NCBI GenBank assembly: GCA_050949175.1
Contig: JBMNFG010000007.1
Location: 62,001-126,000 of the forward strand
Origin: UBA4971 sp900019985
GTDB lineage: Bacteria; Bacillota; SHA-98; UBA4971
Length of the DNA: 64,000 nucleotides
Direction: 5' to 3'
Positions within the stretch are counted from its first letter, which is position 1. Each line of letters begins with the position of its first letter. The translations under genes were made by a program, and so were the position numbers. Shown one piece after another: positions 1 through 8,919 of this stretch. Under the pieces are notes generated by a model. The model did no database searches. It saw only the letters and a program-made list of their open reading frames with translations, and was not told the DNA's origin.

Positions 1-674
1 TCAGGGCCTGCAGAATGGCTGGGCTTGCAACTGTCCCTGTACTGATAAGAGACCTTACTCCCAGTGAATCAGCAGAGCTTTCGTTAATCGAAAACTTGCA
101 GCGTAAAGATTTGACAGTACTTGAGGAGATCATCGGATACGAAAGGCTGATTAAGGAGTTCGGTCTGACACAGCAAGAGCTGGCCAAACGTGTAGGTAAG
201 AGCCAGTCGACCATTGCGAATAAGCTCAGGCTCTTGAAGTTGCCTGCGCCTGTTCTAAACGCTTTGGGCGAGAAGAAAATCACTGAACGACATGCCAGAG
301 CCTTGTTAAAGCTGGAATCTGAACGTGAGCAGCTAGCAGTGTTAGATAAGATATGCAAGAAGGGACTTACTGTTGAGCAAACAGAGGCATTGGTAGAAGT
401 CAGGCTCAAACAGATCCGCAAAAGACAGCTGAAGAGAAAGGTGCGGGGCGAAGAGAATGGTTCTGTTCGTGCAATCAAGGACATACGGCTGTTCCTTAAT
501 GCCATAAAGGATGTTGTGGGGCAGATGAAAGCTACCGGGGTTAAGGTTGTTACTGAAGAGGTCCGTGATGACGATGTACTGGAACTCAGGATCCGCATAA
601 GCAAGCCATGGAATGGTTCAAAGGAAGAATCGCCTAAGACACGCGCAGGCCTAATGCCGGCAAATCCTAGTTGA
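1..674 (+). CDS. noc: Nucleoid occlusion protein Noc (ParB family), 5' end missing
   Basis: The reading frame is open from the first base, so the N-terminal part lies outside the window. The first visible residues continue the ParB/Noc CTP-binding box (Arg-Ala-Cys-Arg-Met-Ala-Gly-Leu). The ENLQRKDL segment follows, then a helix-turn-helix (LTQQELAKRVGKSQSTIANK). Noc is a CTP-dependent clamp that loads at its own palindromic sites, binds membrane and keeps the divisome off the nucleoid. It lies directly upstream of parA-parB, the usual noc-soj-spo0J order. A perfect Noc-type site (ATTTCCCGGGAAAT) at 5487-5502 supports Noc over a second ParB. The C-terminal tail is rich in Lys and Arg. Without the N-terminus the membrane-binding helix cannot be checked. 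Confidence 0.88.
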   Translation, partial: RACRMAGLATVPVLIRDLTPSESAELSLIENLQRKDLTVLEEIIGYERLIKEFGLTQQELAKRVGKSQSTIANKLRLLKLPAPVLNALGEKKITERHARALLKLESEREQLAVLDKICKKGLTVEQTEALVEVRLKQIRKRQLKRKVRGEENGSVRAIKDIRLFLNAIKDVVGQMKATGVKVVTEEVRDDDVLELRIRISKPWNGSKEESPKTRAGLMPANPS

Positions 675-704
675 GTAAGAATAGTCTCTCAGGAGCGGGT
701 GGTA

Positions 705-1466
705 ATGGGAAGAGTAATAGCTGTTGTCAACCAAAAAGGTGGAGTAGGAAAGAGCACTACCGCAGTAAATCTCAGTGCATGTATGGCAGATGAAGGCACG
801 GACGTTCTTCTTGTGGATATCGATCCTCAAGGTAACGCAAGCAGCGGGGTTGGGGTCGATAAGGTTAACGCTGGAAAGTGCATTTACGACGCTCTGATAA
901 ATGATGAACCTATCGAAAACCTTGTGCTTAATACGCCCATTAAACATCTGCAGGTGGTGCCGGCCACCATTCAGTTGGCAGGCGCGGAGATCGAGTTAGT
1001 CTCCACTATGTCGAGGGAAATGAGATTAAGAAAAGCCCTGGAGCAAATACGTGACGACTATGGATACATATTTATCGACTGCCCTCCCTCGCTGGGTTTG
1101 TTGACTTTGAACGCACTGACTGCTGCAGACTCTGTCATCGTGCCGATCCAATGCGAATACTATGCCCTTGAAGGACTTAGTCAGTTGCTTAGCACAATTC
1201 AGTTAGTAAGGAGGCACCTGAATCCAGGCCTAGAGCTGGAGGGAGTAGTCCTTACTATGTATGATTCACGGACGAATCTCTCCCAGCAGGTGGCTGAAGA
1301 GGTAAAGAAATTTTTCTCTGACAAAGTATACGAAACTGTTATACCTAGAAATATCAGATTAAGCGAGGCGCCAAGTCACGGAATTCCTATTATTATGTAT
1401 GACGCAAGGTCTAAAGGCGCTGAGGCATATAGACAATTAGCAAAGGAAGTGATGGCCGGTGGCTAA
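705..1466 (+). CDS. parA: Chromosome partitioning ATPase ParA/Soj
   Basis: This is a Walker-type ATPase of the ParA/Soj family. It works with ParB at parS in origin segregation and, in Bacillus, regulates DnaA. The deviant Walker A motif KGGVGKSTT is near residue 10. A Walker B-like FIDCPPSLG and the DIDPQGNAS segment are also present, and the length of about 253 residues is normal. A GTG lies at 699, but the AGGAG at 691-695 is about 9 nt from the ATG at 705, so I take the ATG. The 3' end overlaps parB by 8 bp, so the two are translationally coupled. Confidence 0.96.
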   Translation: MGRVIAVVNQKGGVGKSTTAVNLSACMADEGTDVLLVDIDPQGNASSGVGVDKVNAGKCIYDALINDEPIENLVLNTPIKHLQVVPATIQLAGAEIELVSTMSREMRLRKALEQIRDDYGYIFIDCPPSLGLLTLNALTAADSVIVPIQCEYYALEGLSQLLSTIQLVRRHLNPGLELEGVVLTMYDSRTNLSQQVAEEVKKFFSDKVYETVIPRNIRLSEAPSHGIPIIMYDARSKGAEAYRQLAKEVMAGG

Positions 1467-2307
1467 GAGGGGGCTAGGGAGAGGGCTTAGGGCGCTTATA
1501 CCGGATATTGAGACAGTTGCAGGTCACGAGGTAAGGGAATTGCCTGTTGATGTGATTCTGCCCAACCCCTTTCAGCCGAGGAAACAATTTGACGAATCAA
1601 AATTGGCGGAGCTTGCCGATTCTATTAAGCAGCACGGCATAGTGCAGCCTCTTGTCGTGCGACAGAAAGGCGACTCCTATGAATTGGTGGTGGGGCAGCG
1701 CAGGCTTGAAGCTGCTCGCATGATTGGCCTTGAGAAAGTGCCCGTTATCGTAAAGTCTCTTAAGGATATTGAGATGGTTCAGGTTGCGCTAATCGAGAAC
1801 CTTCAAAGAGAAGAACTCAATCCAATAGAAGAGGCGGAAGCATATAAGAGACTCGTTGAAGAGTTTGGCATGACCCAGGAAGAGCTGGCGAAAGTTCTTG
1901 GGAGAAGCAGGCCAACCATTACAAATACCTTGCGGCTTCTGAGCCTTTCTCTTGAAGTACAAGCGATTGTTTCACGTGGAACAATTTCCATGGGACATGC
2001 CAGAGCGCTGCTGGCAATCGATGATTTGAAGCTCCAGGAGAAGGTTTGTAAGTATGTTGTTGAAAAGCAGCTCTCTGTGAGGGAAACGGAGGAGCTGGTG
2101 CGTCGTGTCGTCGCGACAGGGAGACTACAGAAAACCAAGGCCAAAGCGGATCAGAAAAAAGACCCGCATATTGTATCAATTGAAGAGCAGCTGAGGCGCG
2201 CCTTCGGTACACAAGTTCGCGTTCGTCCCGGTAAGAAGAAAGGGAGAATTGAGATCGAGTATTATAGTGATGAAGACCTGGAAAGGATCCTCGCTCTCGT
2301 CCTGTGA
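1459..2307 (+). CDS. parB: Chromosome partitioning protein ParB/Spo0J
   Basis: This ParB-family CTPase clamp loads at parS, spreads and recruits SMC for origin segregation. The conserved start GLGRGLRALIP, the CTP-binding box VGQRRLEAARMIG, the ENLQREELNPIEEA segment and the helix-turn-helix (MTQEELAKVLGRSRPTITNT) are all visible. The C-terminal dimerisation domain ends in a Lys-rich tract. The GTG start overlaps the end of parA. A 16-bp parS-like sequence lies inside the gene at 1968-1983, as in Bacillus subtilis where one parS sits within spo0J. A strong terminator follows at 2367. Confidence 0.96.
   Translation: MAKRGLGRGLRALIPDIETVAGHEVRELPVDVILPNPFQPRKQFDESKLAELADSIKQHGIVQPLVVRQKGDSYELVVGQRRLEAARMIGLEKVPVIVKSLKDIEMVQVALIENLQREELNPIEEAEAYKRLVEEFGMTQEELAKVLGRSRPTITNTLRLLSLSLEVQAIVSRGTISMGHARALLAIDDLKLQEKVCKYVVEKQLSVRETEELVRRVVATGRLQKTKAKADQKKDPHIVSIEEQLRRAFGTQVRVRPGKKKGRIEIEYYSDEDLERILALVL
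1968..1983. promoter_or_regulatory. parS site inside parB
   Basis: TGTTTCACGTGGAACA differs by one base from the bacterial parS consensus TGTTTCACGTGAAACA. Its position inside the parB coding sequence mirrors the B. subtilis spo0J gene. It is read as a ParB loading site. Confidence 0.88.
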
Positions 2308-2366
2308 TTTGCACGTCAGGAACATAGGAAATGTTGTCTGATTCAGACAAGACTGCCGTAGCTATA

Positions 2367-2400
2367 GAGGTGTGATGTATCTCATCACACCTTCTTTTTT
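2367..2400 (+). terminator. Rho-independent terminator after parB
   Basis: A perfect 10-bp stem, AGGTGTGATG and CATCACACCT with a 5-nt loop, is followed by TCTTTTTT. It ends the noc-parA-parB transcript. Confidence 0.92.
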
Positions 2401-2449
2401 GAGTTTCTCCTTCTTGTTCCGATTCACCCGGAAGGTAAGTGACTGCAAT

Positions 2450-4470
2450 AGCGCGCATACACTCTCCTGTTGACGCAGTCGCACGCGATCCAGACGAGGT
2501 GTGTCAAAGTCCGGCCGTTCGCCCGGGGGCCCGACTTTGTTCAGGGCGTCAGGGCCACAGGAGTCGTCTTCGAGTGCAGCACCTGTCCCCTACCATTACG
2601 CGCGTTCTCTTTCCGGGGTGGTCGGTGACTGCAGCTAGAAGTGTAAAGGCGCTGCTTTCCCCTTACGGATGGGTTTTTCGCAAGGCCCTCTGCTGAGAGC
2701 TCTTTCTCCAAGTACAGTAATGGCTGCGCGGGATTACGCGCTTCTTCTTTCCGGGGAAGCCAGTGATCGCAACGAGAGATGCAATAAGCAGGCCTTTCGG
2801 TTACAGGCCGGATTTCTCCCAAAGCGTTCCTGCTGTGAGTGCAGCCCCCATCGCGATAATCACCACACAGAATCATGCGCTTTCTGTTTCAAGGTTAGCC
2901 GGTGATTGCAATGAGGGGTTCAAAATCGGGCCATTCTCTTGGGGGCCGGGTTTTCCCAAAGCACTTTCGCTGGGAGTGGCGTTCCCCAGTGTGACACAGT
3001 CCAGCCTGCACTACGCATCTGCTTTTTCATTGAGCTGCGCTGGGACTGTAACCGGGGTATCAAGGCGCTGTTGGAAGCCGGTAGGCATGACAGTGTCAAT
3101 ATTACGCTTCTGTTGTACGGGATGGACATAGTGCAGGGCGCTGGGTTAGAGGTGGTGTCAGCGAGTACAATACGTGCCAGGTACGATGGTGCTCTTCTCC
3201 TTTCCGGGGTAGCAGCTGATCGCAGCGAGGGAGGCAAAAACGAGGCTATTCGCTTACAGGCCGGGTTTACCAGAAGCACCCCGCTGGGAGCGCCGTCCTT
3301 GAGTGCAACACCGGCTACTCCTGTACCACGCATGTACTCTTTCACTAAGCCTTGCGAAGATAATAACGAAGGGATTAAAACCCCGTCATAAGGCGGTAAG
3401 CGCGATACTGTCAAGGTGACCTACTGAGATTGATGTTCCCGATTGCAAAAGGGATCGCCGAACTCCATACGCGCACTATCTACATGCTTCACGGTGATTC
3501 GACACGAAGTGTCAGGACTCGGCTTCTCATGCACTGGCCGGACACTGTTCAGGGTGCTCCTTTTGGGGCGCTGCCTATAGTGCAACACGTCATGGCTGTT
3601 GCCCGGTATCATACGCATGCCTTTTCCATGGAGAATCAGTGTTTGCAACAGGGCGATATGGAGACGGCCATCACGTTTAGCCAAGTGGCGCTGATGAAGG
3701 CTTTTTGTCAAGTTTGATGGCTGCTACACGGCTGATGTTGCTGTGCTCAGGTGGGGAGCTTTTGCATGCGGATTACCATCGAGTATCAGTTCAGCAATGT
3801 GCGACCGTTTTGTTTTGTGCGGAGCCGCAGGTGATTGCAACGATGGATGTCAAAGTCCGGCCGTTTGTCTGCGAGCCGAACTATGGCCAAATGGCATCCG
3901 CTTGGGGTGTCGTCTTGGAGTGCAAAACCTGGCCCCTACGGATAGGCGCGTTCTCTTTCTGTGGTGACCGGTGACCGCAACGAGAAGTGTAAAGGCGCAG
4001 CTTTCTCCTTACGGATCGGTTTTTCGGAAGGCGCCTCTGATGGGAGCGCCTTCTCCTGTACAACGATCCCCACTCAGGATTACGCGCTTTCTCTTTCAGG
4101 GGTGGCCGGTGATTGCAATGGCAGGTGCAATAATCCGGCCTTTCTCTTGCGGGCCAGGTTCTCCAAAAGCGCCCCGTTGCGTGTACCGTTGCCGAGTGTG
4201 ACACCGTCCACTTTGCAGTACTCATGTACGTCTTTGTTGAGCTATGCGAACACTATAACGAAGACATCAAGTCTCCTGATACAAGCCGGCAGGCAGGATA
4301 GTGTCAAAAGTGCGCTTCTGATGCACGTGCGGGACATTGTCTAAGACAACTCCGCTAGAGGAGCCGCCCACAAGCGCGATACTTGCTACGTAGGATCACG
4401 TGCTTCTTCTTTCCGGGGAGGCCGGTGATTGCAACGAGGGGTGTAAAAATCCGGCCTCCCATCCACTCTG
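2450..4470. repeat. Degenerate tandem array of about 140-bp units, partly duplicated
   Basis: No convincing gene is visible here. Diverged copies of one unit recur about every 136-147 bp. Each opens with a version of TTTCCGGGGTGGCCGGTGAT plus TGCAACGAGGGGTGCAAA, and most end with a version of GGGAGCGCCGTCC and GAGTGCAACACCGGCTA. Clear unit starts lie near 2605, 2748, 2887, 3205, 3955, 4093 and 4411. More decayed units lie near 3034, 3347, 3822 and 4241. The stretch 2480-3150 resembles 3840-4350, so a block of several units was duplicated. The region appears more GC-rich than its neighbours. It ends shortly before the parS and Noc sites. Function is unknown. Confidence 0.75.
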
Positions 4471-5211
4471 TGTATCCTTCTTTCACCGGGTAACACGGGA
4501 TTTCGGGGACAGGAGACAGCCTTTTCCGGGCTCTGTCCTTAGGCATAGGTTGTGACGCAGACCCCCGCGTAGAATCGCAAGCATTGCCGGGCTAGCATTT
4601 TATTCACCTGGATAACGCCGGCTAGCCCTATGGCGAGTGGAGCAAGGCTTCGTCTTTTGGTAAGTGTATGCCGGATGCCGGTCTTTAGAAAACCGATTCA
4701 AGTTCGAATCCGCGGGCCGATCAAAAGAGACCCCTTAGCAAGGCGTCGGAGAATTGTAGACCGGCTGCGGGGCTTCGCCGGAGGCCCGTCCCAAATGCTT
4801 GCTTCGTAGCAAGGAAAGAACCGCCGGCTCACGGGTTATGATAGCGTGAATCCTGCCAGAGAACACCCGGCAGTTGGGCTTGTCAGGGCAGCCTGCGGCA
4901 GGGAGCCCATTTGTAATGATCCACCTTGTGGTATAATTGCCAGGAAAGCAACTCTTGAGACTCTATTTATGTCGAGTCTACATAATCGGTCGTCCTGGTA
5001 ATCAGTTGTCCTGTGAAGATCGTGTTCATGCTAAAGGACAGATGTTACGGCCCAGTCTTCTTGGACATTGAAAAACATCAAAAGTATCGGGAATTAACAG
5101 GAACCGAACTTATTACGTGACGGCGAGCAACGCTTGCGGGCGGTACATGGAAAATAGATATATAAGTTGCCTGTCAAATACTCAAACAGTTAAATAGCAG
5201 GGAAAACAAAA
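4471..5211. other. Gene-free, hairpin-rich stretch of unknown function
   Basis: No gene is recognised. Several inverted repeats stand out. GGGCTAGC at 4589-4596 pairs with GCTAGCCC at 4621-4628. GGACAG and CTGTCC flank a 20-nt segment near 4510-4540. A possible extended -10 element, TGGTATAAT, lies at 4929-4937. This would suit a structured RNA, but I could not match it to RNase P RNA, tmRNA, SRP RNA or a known riboswitch. Confidence 0.35.
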
Positions 5212-5227
5212 TGTTCCACGTGGAACA
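5212..5227. promoter_or_regulatory. parS site, fully palindromic
   Basis: TGTTCCACGTGGAACA is a perfect palindrome that keeps the parS core TTNCACGTG. It is a ParB loading site in the intergenic region about 2.9 kb after parB. Confidence 0.9.
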
Positions 5228-5486
5228 TTTTATTAGTTAAGCGGTTAGTACAAGTATTCTATCCAGAGAAAGCAAACAAGAATGCTAATCGTGCGTCCAC
5301 ATACAGCCTTTGTTTGGCGAAACGAAAGCCCCTATTCCGTTTATGTTAACCGGGTATGTCGCACGAGATTTTTCTGGTGGGCGATAGAGGCATAGTTTAC
5401 TTTGGGGCATAAGGGGATTAGTATATTATAGTCTTTAGAAGGGCTGTAGGAACATTCATAGATTGCACTATTGTATCCACTATCGA

Positions 5487-5502
5487 TATTTCCCGGGAAA
5501 TA
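5487..5502. promoter_or_regulatory. Noc-binding site (NBS)
   Basis: TATTTCCCGGGAAATA is a perfect palindrome and matches the B. subtilis Noc-binding consensus ATTTCCCGGGAAAT exactly. It lies 260 bp from a parS, in the same intergenic region as a chromosome that encodes Noc. Confidence 0.9.
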
Positions 5503-5634
5503 TCGGTTCCGGCAGGGGGCTTTTTTCAGGCTGAGCAACCTGCTTTCTTGGGGAAGGTGCTACGTATGTCTCTGGAGAATAGGATAAAGCCTACGTGCGA
5601 ATTGTGCACGAAAGACTTTTGAGGAGGAAGTCGT

Positions 5635-6144
5635 GTGGAAGCACTTAACGGCTTGCATGAAGCTATCGGTCTTATTGTGGAAGATCCTATGAATATTCTC
5701 ATCGTTCTCTTCATAGCTGCAACTGCTTTCTTTATTGTTCTTAACTTCCAGCTTAGCAAGGTATTAAGAACCTACCGTAAGCTTTTAGATGGAGTGCAGG
5801 GGGAGAATCTCGAGAAAGTTTTAGGAGAATACGTTAAGCGAATAGAAAGAACTGAACGTAAGCAGGAAGCCTTGGAAGATTTTATCGAAGATGTCCATCG
5901 CCAGTCCCAGCGCTACCTCCAAGGTGTCGGAGTTGTCCGTTTTGACGCTTTTGATGATATCGGAGGCAGGCAGAGTTTTGCCTTAGCTTTACTCAATGGC
6001 AAAGGAGATGGATTAGTCATAACGAGCCTGTATGGGCGTGAAGAATCGAGAGTCTATGCAAAGCCGATTAAGGGAGGCGCATCTGAGTACGCTCTCTCAA
6101 AAGAGGAAGAAACAGCTGTTCAAGAGGCGTTAATACTCAGGTAG
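5635..6144 (+). CDS. DUF4446 family membrane-anchored protein
   Basis: This 169-residue protein has one N-terminal membrane helix (about residues 20-40, MNILIVLFIAATAFFIVL). A charged coiled-coil-like segment with a KRIERTERKQEALEDFI core follows. The C-terminal domain contains GVGVVRFDAFDDIGGRQSFA and LLNGKGDGLVITSLYGR, which are typical of DUF4446. Function is unknown, and family members often lie just after parB in clostridia, as here. The GTG start has a GAGGAGGAAG ribosome-binding site just upstream. Confidence 0.85.
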   Translation: MEALNGLHEAIGLIVEDPMNILIVLFIAATAFFIVLNFQLSKVLRTYRKLLDGVQGENLEKVLGEYVKRIERTERKQEALEDFIEDVHRQSQRYLQGVGVVRFDAFDDIGGRQSFALALLNGKGDGLVITSLYGREESRVYAKPIKGGASEYALSKEEETAVQEALILR

Positions 6145-6539
6145 CCGGCCTCTTACTATTGGCTTGGCAAGCTGATTCGCATTTTGACTCTGCTTATGCT
6201 ACTTATATTACTTAGTTTTGGGCAGTGATTGACATACCGCTTGGTTCAGTCAAGCCTGATTTTGGGCAACGGTAGCCGGAAAGATCTGTCAATGCGTATC
6301 GTTGGTCTCACCAAGGTGCAGACTAACATTTAAAGGATTACGAAAAGCGGGCACAAAAAAATGACGGGTAGCAGGAAAATGGGCATGTGTGTCGAACTGT
6401 ACGTTGTCCTTTTATCACCATGATTAGCTTGGGTAGCTATGCCAGGAGAAGTGGGCTTTCTCCGCTCGATGTAGGCGGCTGAGTTCGACGGCTGCCTGTG
6501 GCAAAGTGGCTAATAAGCCTTCAAAAGGACTAAGGTAAC
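6145..6539. other. Intergenic gap before the M23 peptidase
   Basis: About 395 bp hold no gene I can support. A TTGACA at 6229-6234 lacks a good -10 at the right distance. GGAGAA and TTCTCC form a small hairpin near 6447-6463. No known riboswitch motif was recognised. Confidence 0.3.
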
Positions 6540-7643
6540 ATGAATGAAGAGAAAGTAAATGATAGGATTCTTTCAATAAAAAAGCGGGTCATAATGTGGC
6601 ATAAGGCCTTGAAGAATCGTATTGGTAAGAAACGCGGTCGTACGCTTACTATTATGGCTATATCAACCGGTGATGAATCAGTCAAGAGCCTGAGTATCCC
6701 GATTCTCTGGATGTACGCAGGGCTTGCTCTTATCATCGGCGTTTCTGTGTTCTTGGCATCTTCGTATCTAGGCATGAGTGCAAAGGTTGCTCGCTTTTAT
6801 GTTGAGCATGTGAACAAGGATTCGTATATTGCTCAGCTTTCCAAAGAGAATGCTGTGCTCAGCGGCCTCAATAGAGAGAATGAGAGAAGGCTCCAAGAGA
6901 TAAGGGACAAGCTAGTTAAGCTAGAGACTGACCTGGCATTTCTCGACTCACTCAGCGGAGAGATTACCGGGATTGTAAAAGGGACGAAGTCATCTACGTC
7001 CGATACATCTCTACCCAGTAGAGGGGATTTTGATCGGGGAGTCCCTCCAGGTCGTGAAGCAGTGGCTCAAGAGTCTCGAGAAATAATTCCACTTGCTAGC
7101 AGTTCAAGCGGTGGCTCATCTTTATTGAAACAAACTGCATTGTTTTCGGAAACAGCAGATTGGCTTGATGCGCTGCAAAGTTCAGCTGATAATTTAGGAG
7201 CCCAACTTGATTCTTTGAAGAAGTCTGCGGTTTCATACAGAGATAGGCTTGATCATACTCCTCGTGGAATCCCTACAAAAGGTAGGGTGACGTCCTACTA
7301 TGGCACCAGACGCCATCCGATTACCGGGAGAAGTCAATTGCATCAAGGCGTTGACTTAGCTGCGCCTAAGGGTACTGGTATTGTGGCCACTGCCGATGGA
7401 GTAGTGAAGTTTGCCGGATCGCGTTCAGGCTACGGACTTACAGTTATCATAGATCACGGGTATGGATTCCAGACCCTGTACGGTCATTGCAGCAAGCTCG
7501 CTGTCCGTGTCGGTCAGCAAGTAAAGCGTGGACAAGTTATTGCATATGTGGGAAGTTCCGGCGTAAGTACGGGCTCCCATCTCCATTATGAAGTTAGAGT
7601 CTCAGGAAAACCGGTGAATCCGTGGCCATACATGATGAACTAG
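6540..7643 (+). CDS. Membrane-anchored M23 family (LytM) peptidase
   Basis: This is a cell-wall metallo-endopeptidase or a regulator derived from one. A basic cytoplasmic N-terminus precedes a membrane helix at about residues 53-78. A coiled-coil region follows (about 85-145), then a Ser-rich linker. The LytM/M23 domain spans about residues 255-362. The zinc ligands are visible as HQGVD (His268, Asp272) and HLHYE (His347, His349), so it is probably catalytic. The layout resembles septal or sporulation peptidoglycan hydrolases such as SpoIIQ-like or EnvC-like proteins, but a specific role cannot be assigned. It is next to a bactofilin, a common partner of M23 enzymes. Confidence 0.9.
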   Translation: MNEEKVNDRILSIKKRVIMWHKALKNRIGKKRGRTLTIMAISTGDESVKSLSIPILWMYAGLALIIGVSVFLASSYLGMSAKVARFYVEHVNKDSYIAQLSKENAVLSGLNRENERRLQEIRDKLVKLETDLAFLDSLSGEITGIVKGTKSSTSDTSLPSRGDFDRGVPPGREAVAQESREIIPLASSSSGGSSLLKQTALFSETADWLDALQSSADNLGAQLDSLKKSAVSYRDRLDHTPRGIPTKGRVTSYYGTRRHPITGRSQLHQGVDLAAPKGTGIVATADGVVKFAGSRSGYGLTVIIDHGYGFQTLYGHCSKLAVRVGQQVKRGQVIAYVGSSGVSTGSHLHYEVRVSGKPVNPWPYMMN

Positions 7644-7776
7644 CCTGCCGCGAGCCTGCTTCCATCAACTGTCTACTATTCCTACACGTTTCAAGTCCGG
7701 CCGGACACCAGTCACAGTCGACATCTGGGATGAGAGCTGCGTGCCTACAAGATTATATATAAGGGAGAGCACCAGT

Positions 7777-8235
7777 ATGCTTGGCAGGCGACCGCAAGCG
7801 CCTCAGAATAAAAAGATAGATGGCAAAAAGATTGACACCAAGAAGATCGACACGATTATTGGAAGGGACACAGTTGCTAACGGACGACTGGAGATACGCG
7901 GCTCGATCCGTGTGGATGGTTCCTTTGATGGGCACATCCATGCAGATGGAGATGTCGCTGTAGGCGAAAGTGGAAAGCTGAAAGCGACGATTCACGCAGA
8001 GAACATAACAATAGCAGGTAAAGTTGAAGGAGATCTCTATGCCAGCGGTCGGTTGGAGGTTGCCTCAACAGGTAGGCTGTACGGAGAAGTAAAGGCAGGA
8101 TCCCTGTGTGTCGAAGACGGGGCAGTATTTATCGGGTCATGCGAGATGCTGGAGGATGATGAGTTCCCAAAACTATTGCCGGATGGACTGTCTGAGGTTG
8201 CGGCATCAGGTGATGAACTCAGAAGGAAAGAGTGA
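7777..8235 (+). CDS. Bactofilin family polymer-forming protein
   Basis: The central DUF583 beta-helix has repeating V/I-x-G-x-I/L strands (for example GRLEIRGSIRVDGSFDG, HADGDVAVGESGKL and GKVEGDLYASGRLEV). Bactofilins self-assemble without nucleotide into membrane-associated filaments that position cell-wall enzymes. The Lys-rich N-terminus repeats KKID three times. A GTG lies upstream at 7741, but GGGAG at 7763-7767 with 9-nt spacing points to the ATG at 7777. It lies just after a membrane-bound M23 peptidase, a pairing seen in many bacteria. Confidence 0.92.
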   Translation: MLGRRPQAPQNKKIDGKKIDTKKIDTIIGRDTVANGRLEIRGSIRVDGSFDGHIHADGDVAVGESGKLKATIHAENITIAGKVEGDLYASGRLEVASTGRLYGEVKAGSLCVEDGAVFIGSCEMLEDDEFPKLLPDGLSEVAASGDELRRKE

Positions 8236-8242
8236 CCCGGAA

Positions 8243-8884
8243 ATGGTCTTTAGAGATCGTGCTGAAGCAGGAAGGCTCCTAGCAGATAGGCTCCGTGAGT
8301 ATCAAGATCGAAATGCATTGATCCTGGCATTGCCTCGTGGAGGAGTCCCTGTAGCAGCAGAAGTAGCTGCTGCGCTGAATGGGGAATTAGACATTGTCAT
8401 TGCAAGAAAAATCGGTGCGCCCGGGAATCCCGAATTAGCAATTGGAGCTGTAACGAGTGATGGAACTGTCCTGCTTAATGATTCTCTTATTGCCGGTCTC
8501 CGTGTGGGAAAAGACTATATAGATCGAGCGGTAAACCAGGTTCAAAGTGACATTAGGGATTATATCAGGCGATATCGAGGAGATAGGCCTGCCCCTGAGG
8601 TCTCCGGCAGGATTGTGCTTATTGTTGATGATGGTATTGCTACCGGATACACAGTAATGTCGGCCGCCCAGGCTATCCTCGGAAAAGACCCTGAAGAGCT
8701 GATTATAGCTGTTCCGGTTGCCCCTCGCGAATCTGTCTCTGAACTCCAACAATCAACAGGATCCAAGGTAGTCGCTGTATCTACACCTTCATTCTTTGTT
8801 GCAGTAGGTCAATTCTACAAAGACTTCAAGCAAGTGTCTGATGAAGAGGTTATAGAGGCTCTTGAGGGCCACAGAAAGCCCTGA
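8243..8884 (+). CDS. Phosphoribosyltransferase family protein
   Basis: This type I PRTase-fold protein has the PRPP-binding loop VLIVDDGIATGYT-like signature (seen as IVLIVDDGIATGYTVMSA). The N-terminal FRDRAEAGRLLADRL and ALPRGGVPVAAEVA are typical of the stand-alone group often annotated as phosphoribosyltransferase or ComF-like. The substrate is unknown. The frame stays open upstream to 8108. A start at 8243 avoids overlap with bactofilin and begins at the conserved region, with AAGGA at 8223-8227; the ATG at 8213 is an alternative. Confidence 0.88.
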   Translation: MVFRDRAEAGRLLADRLREYQDRNALILALPRGGVPVAAEVAAALNGELDIVIARKIGAPGNPELAIGAVTSDGTVLLNDSLIAGLRVGKDYIDRAVNQVQSDIRDYIRRYRGDRPAPEVSGRIVLIVDDGIATGYTVMSAAQAILGKDPEELIIAVPVAPRESVSELQQSTGSKVVAVSTPSFFVAVGQFYKDFKQVSDEEVIEALEGHRKP

Positions 8885-8919
8885 AGATCAGATTAGGGAT
8901 TAATGACATCACTCCTTTA

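Noticed and set aside
4311..4405. CACGTG cores at about 4314 and 4397 in the array
   Set aside because: The flanking bases do not match parS; only the 6-bp core is shared.
2439..4546. Several overlapping ORFs of 63-164 codons on both strands
   Set aside because: They lack ribosome-binding sites, resemble no family, and run across the repeat units in different frames.
4680..4720. TTCGAATCC-containing segment resembling a tRNA T-arm
   Set aside because: No acceptor, D or anticodon arm could be paired around it; the flanking bases do not pair as a T-stem.
4471..4900. Possible RNase P RNA
   Set aside because: Some 3' similarity, but the universally conserved GAGGAAAGTCC-type 5' region and other core motifs are absent.
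5490..5760. Minus-strand ORF over the start of DUF4446
   Set aside because: Shadow of the real gene in another frame; no ribosome-binding site.
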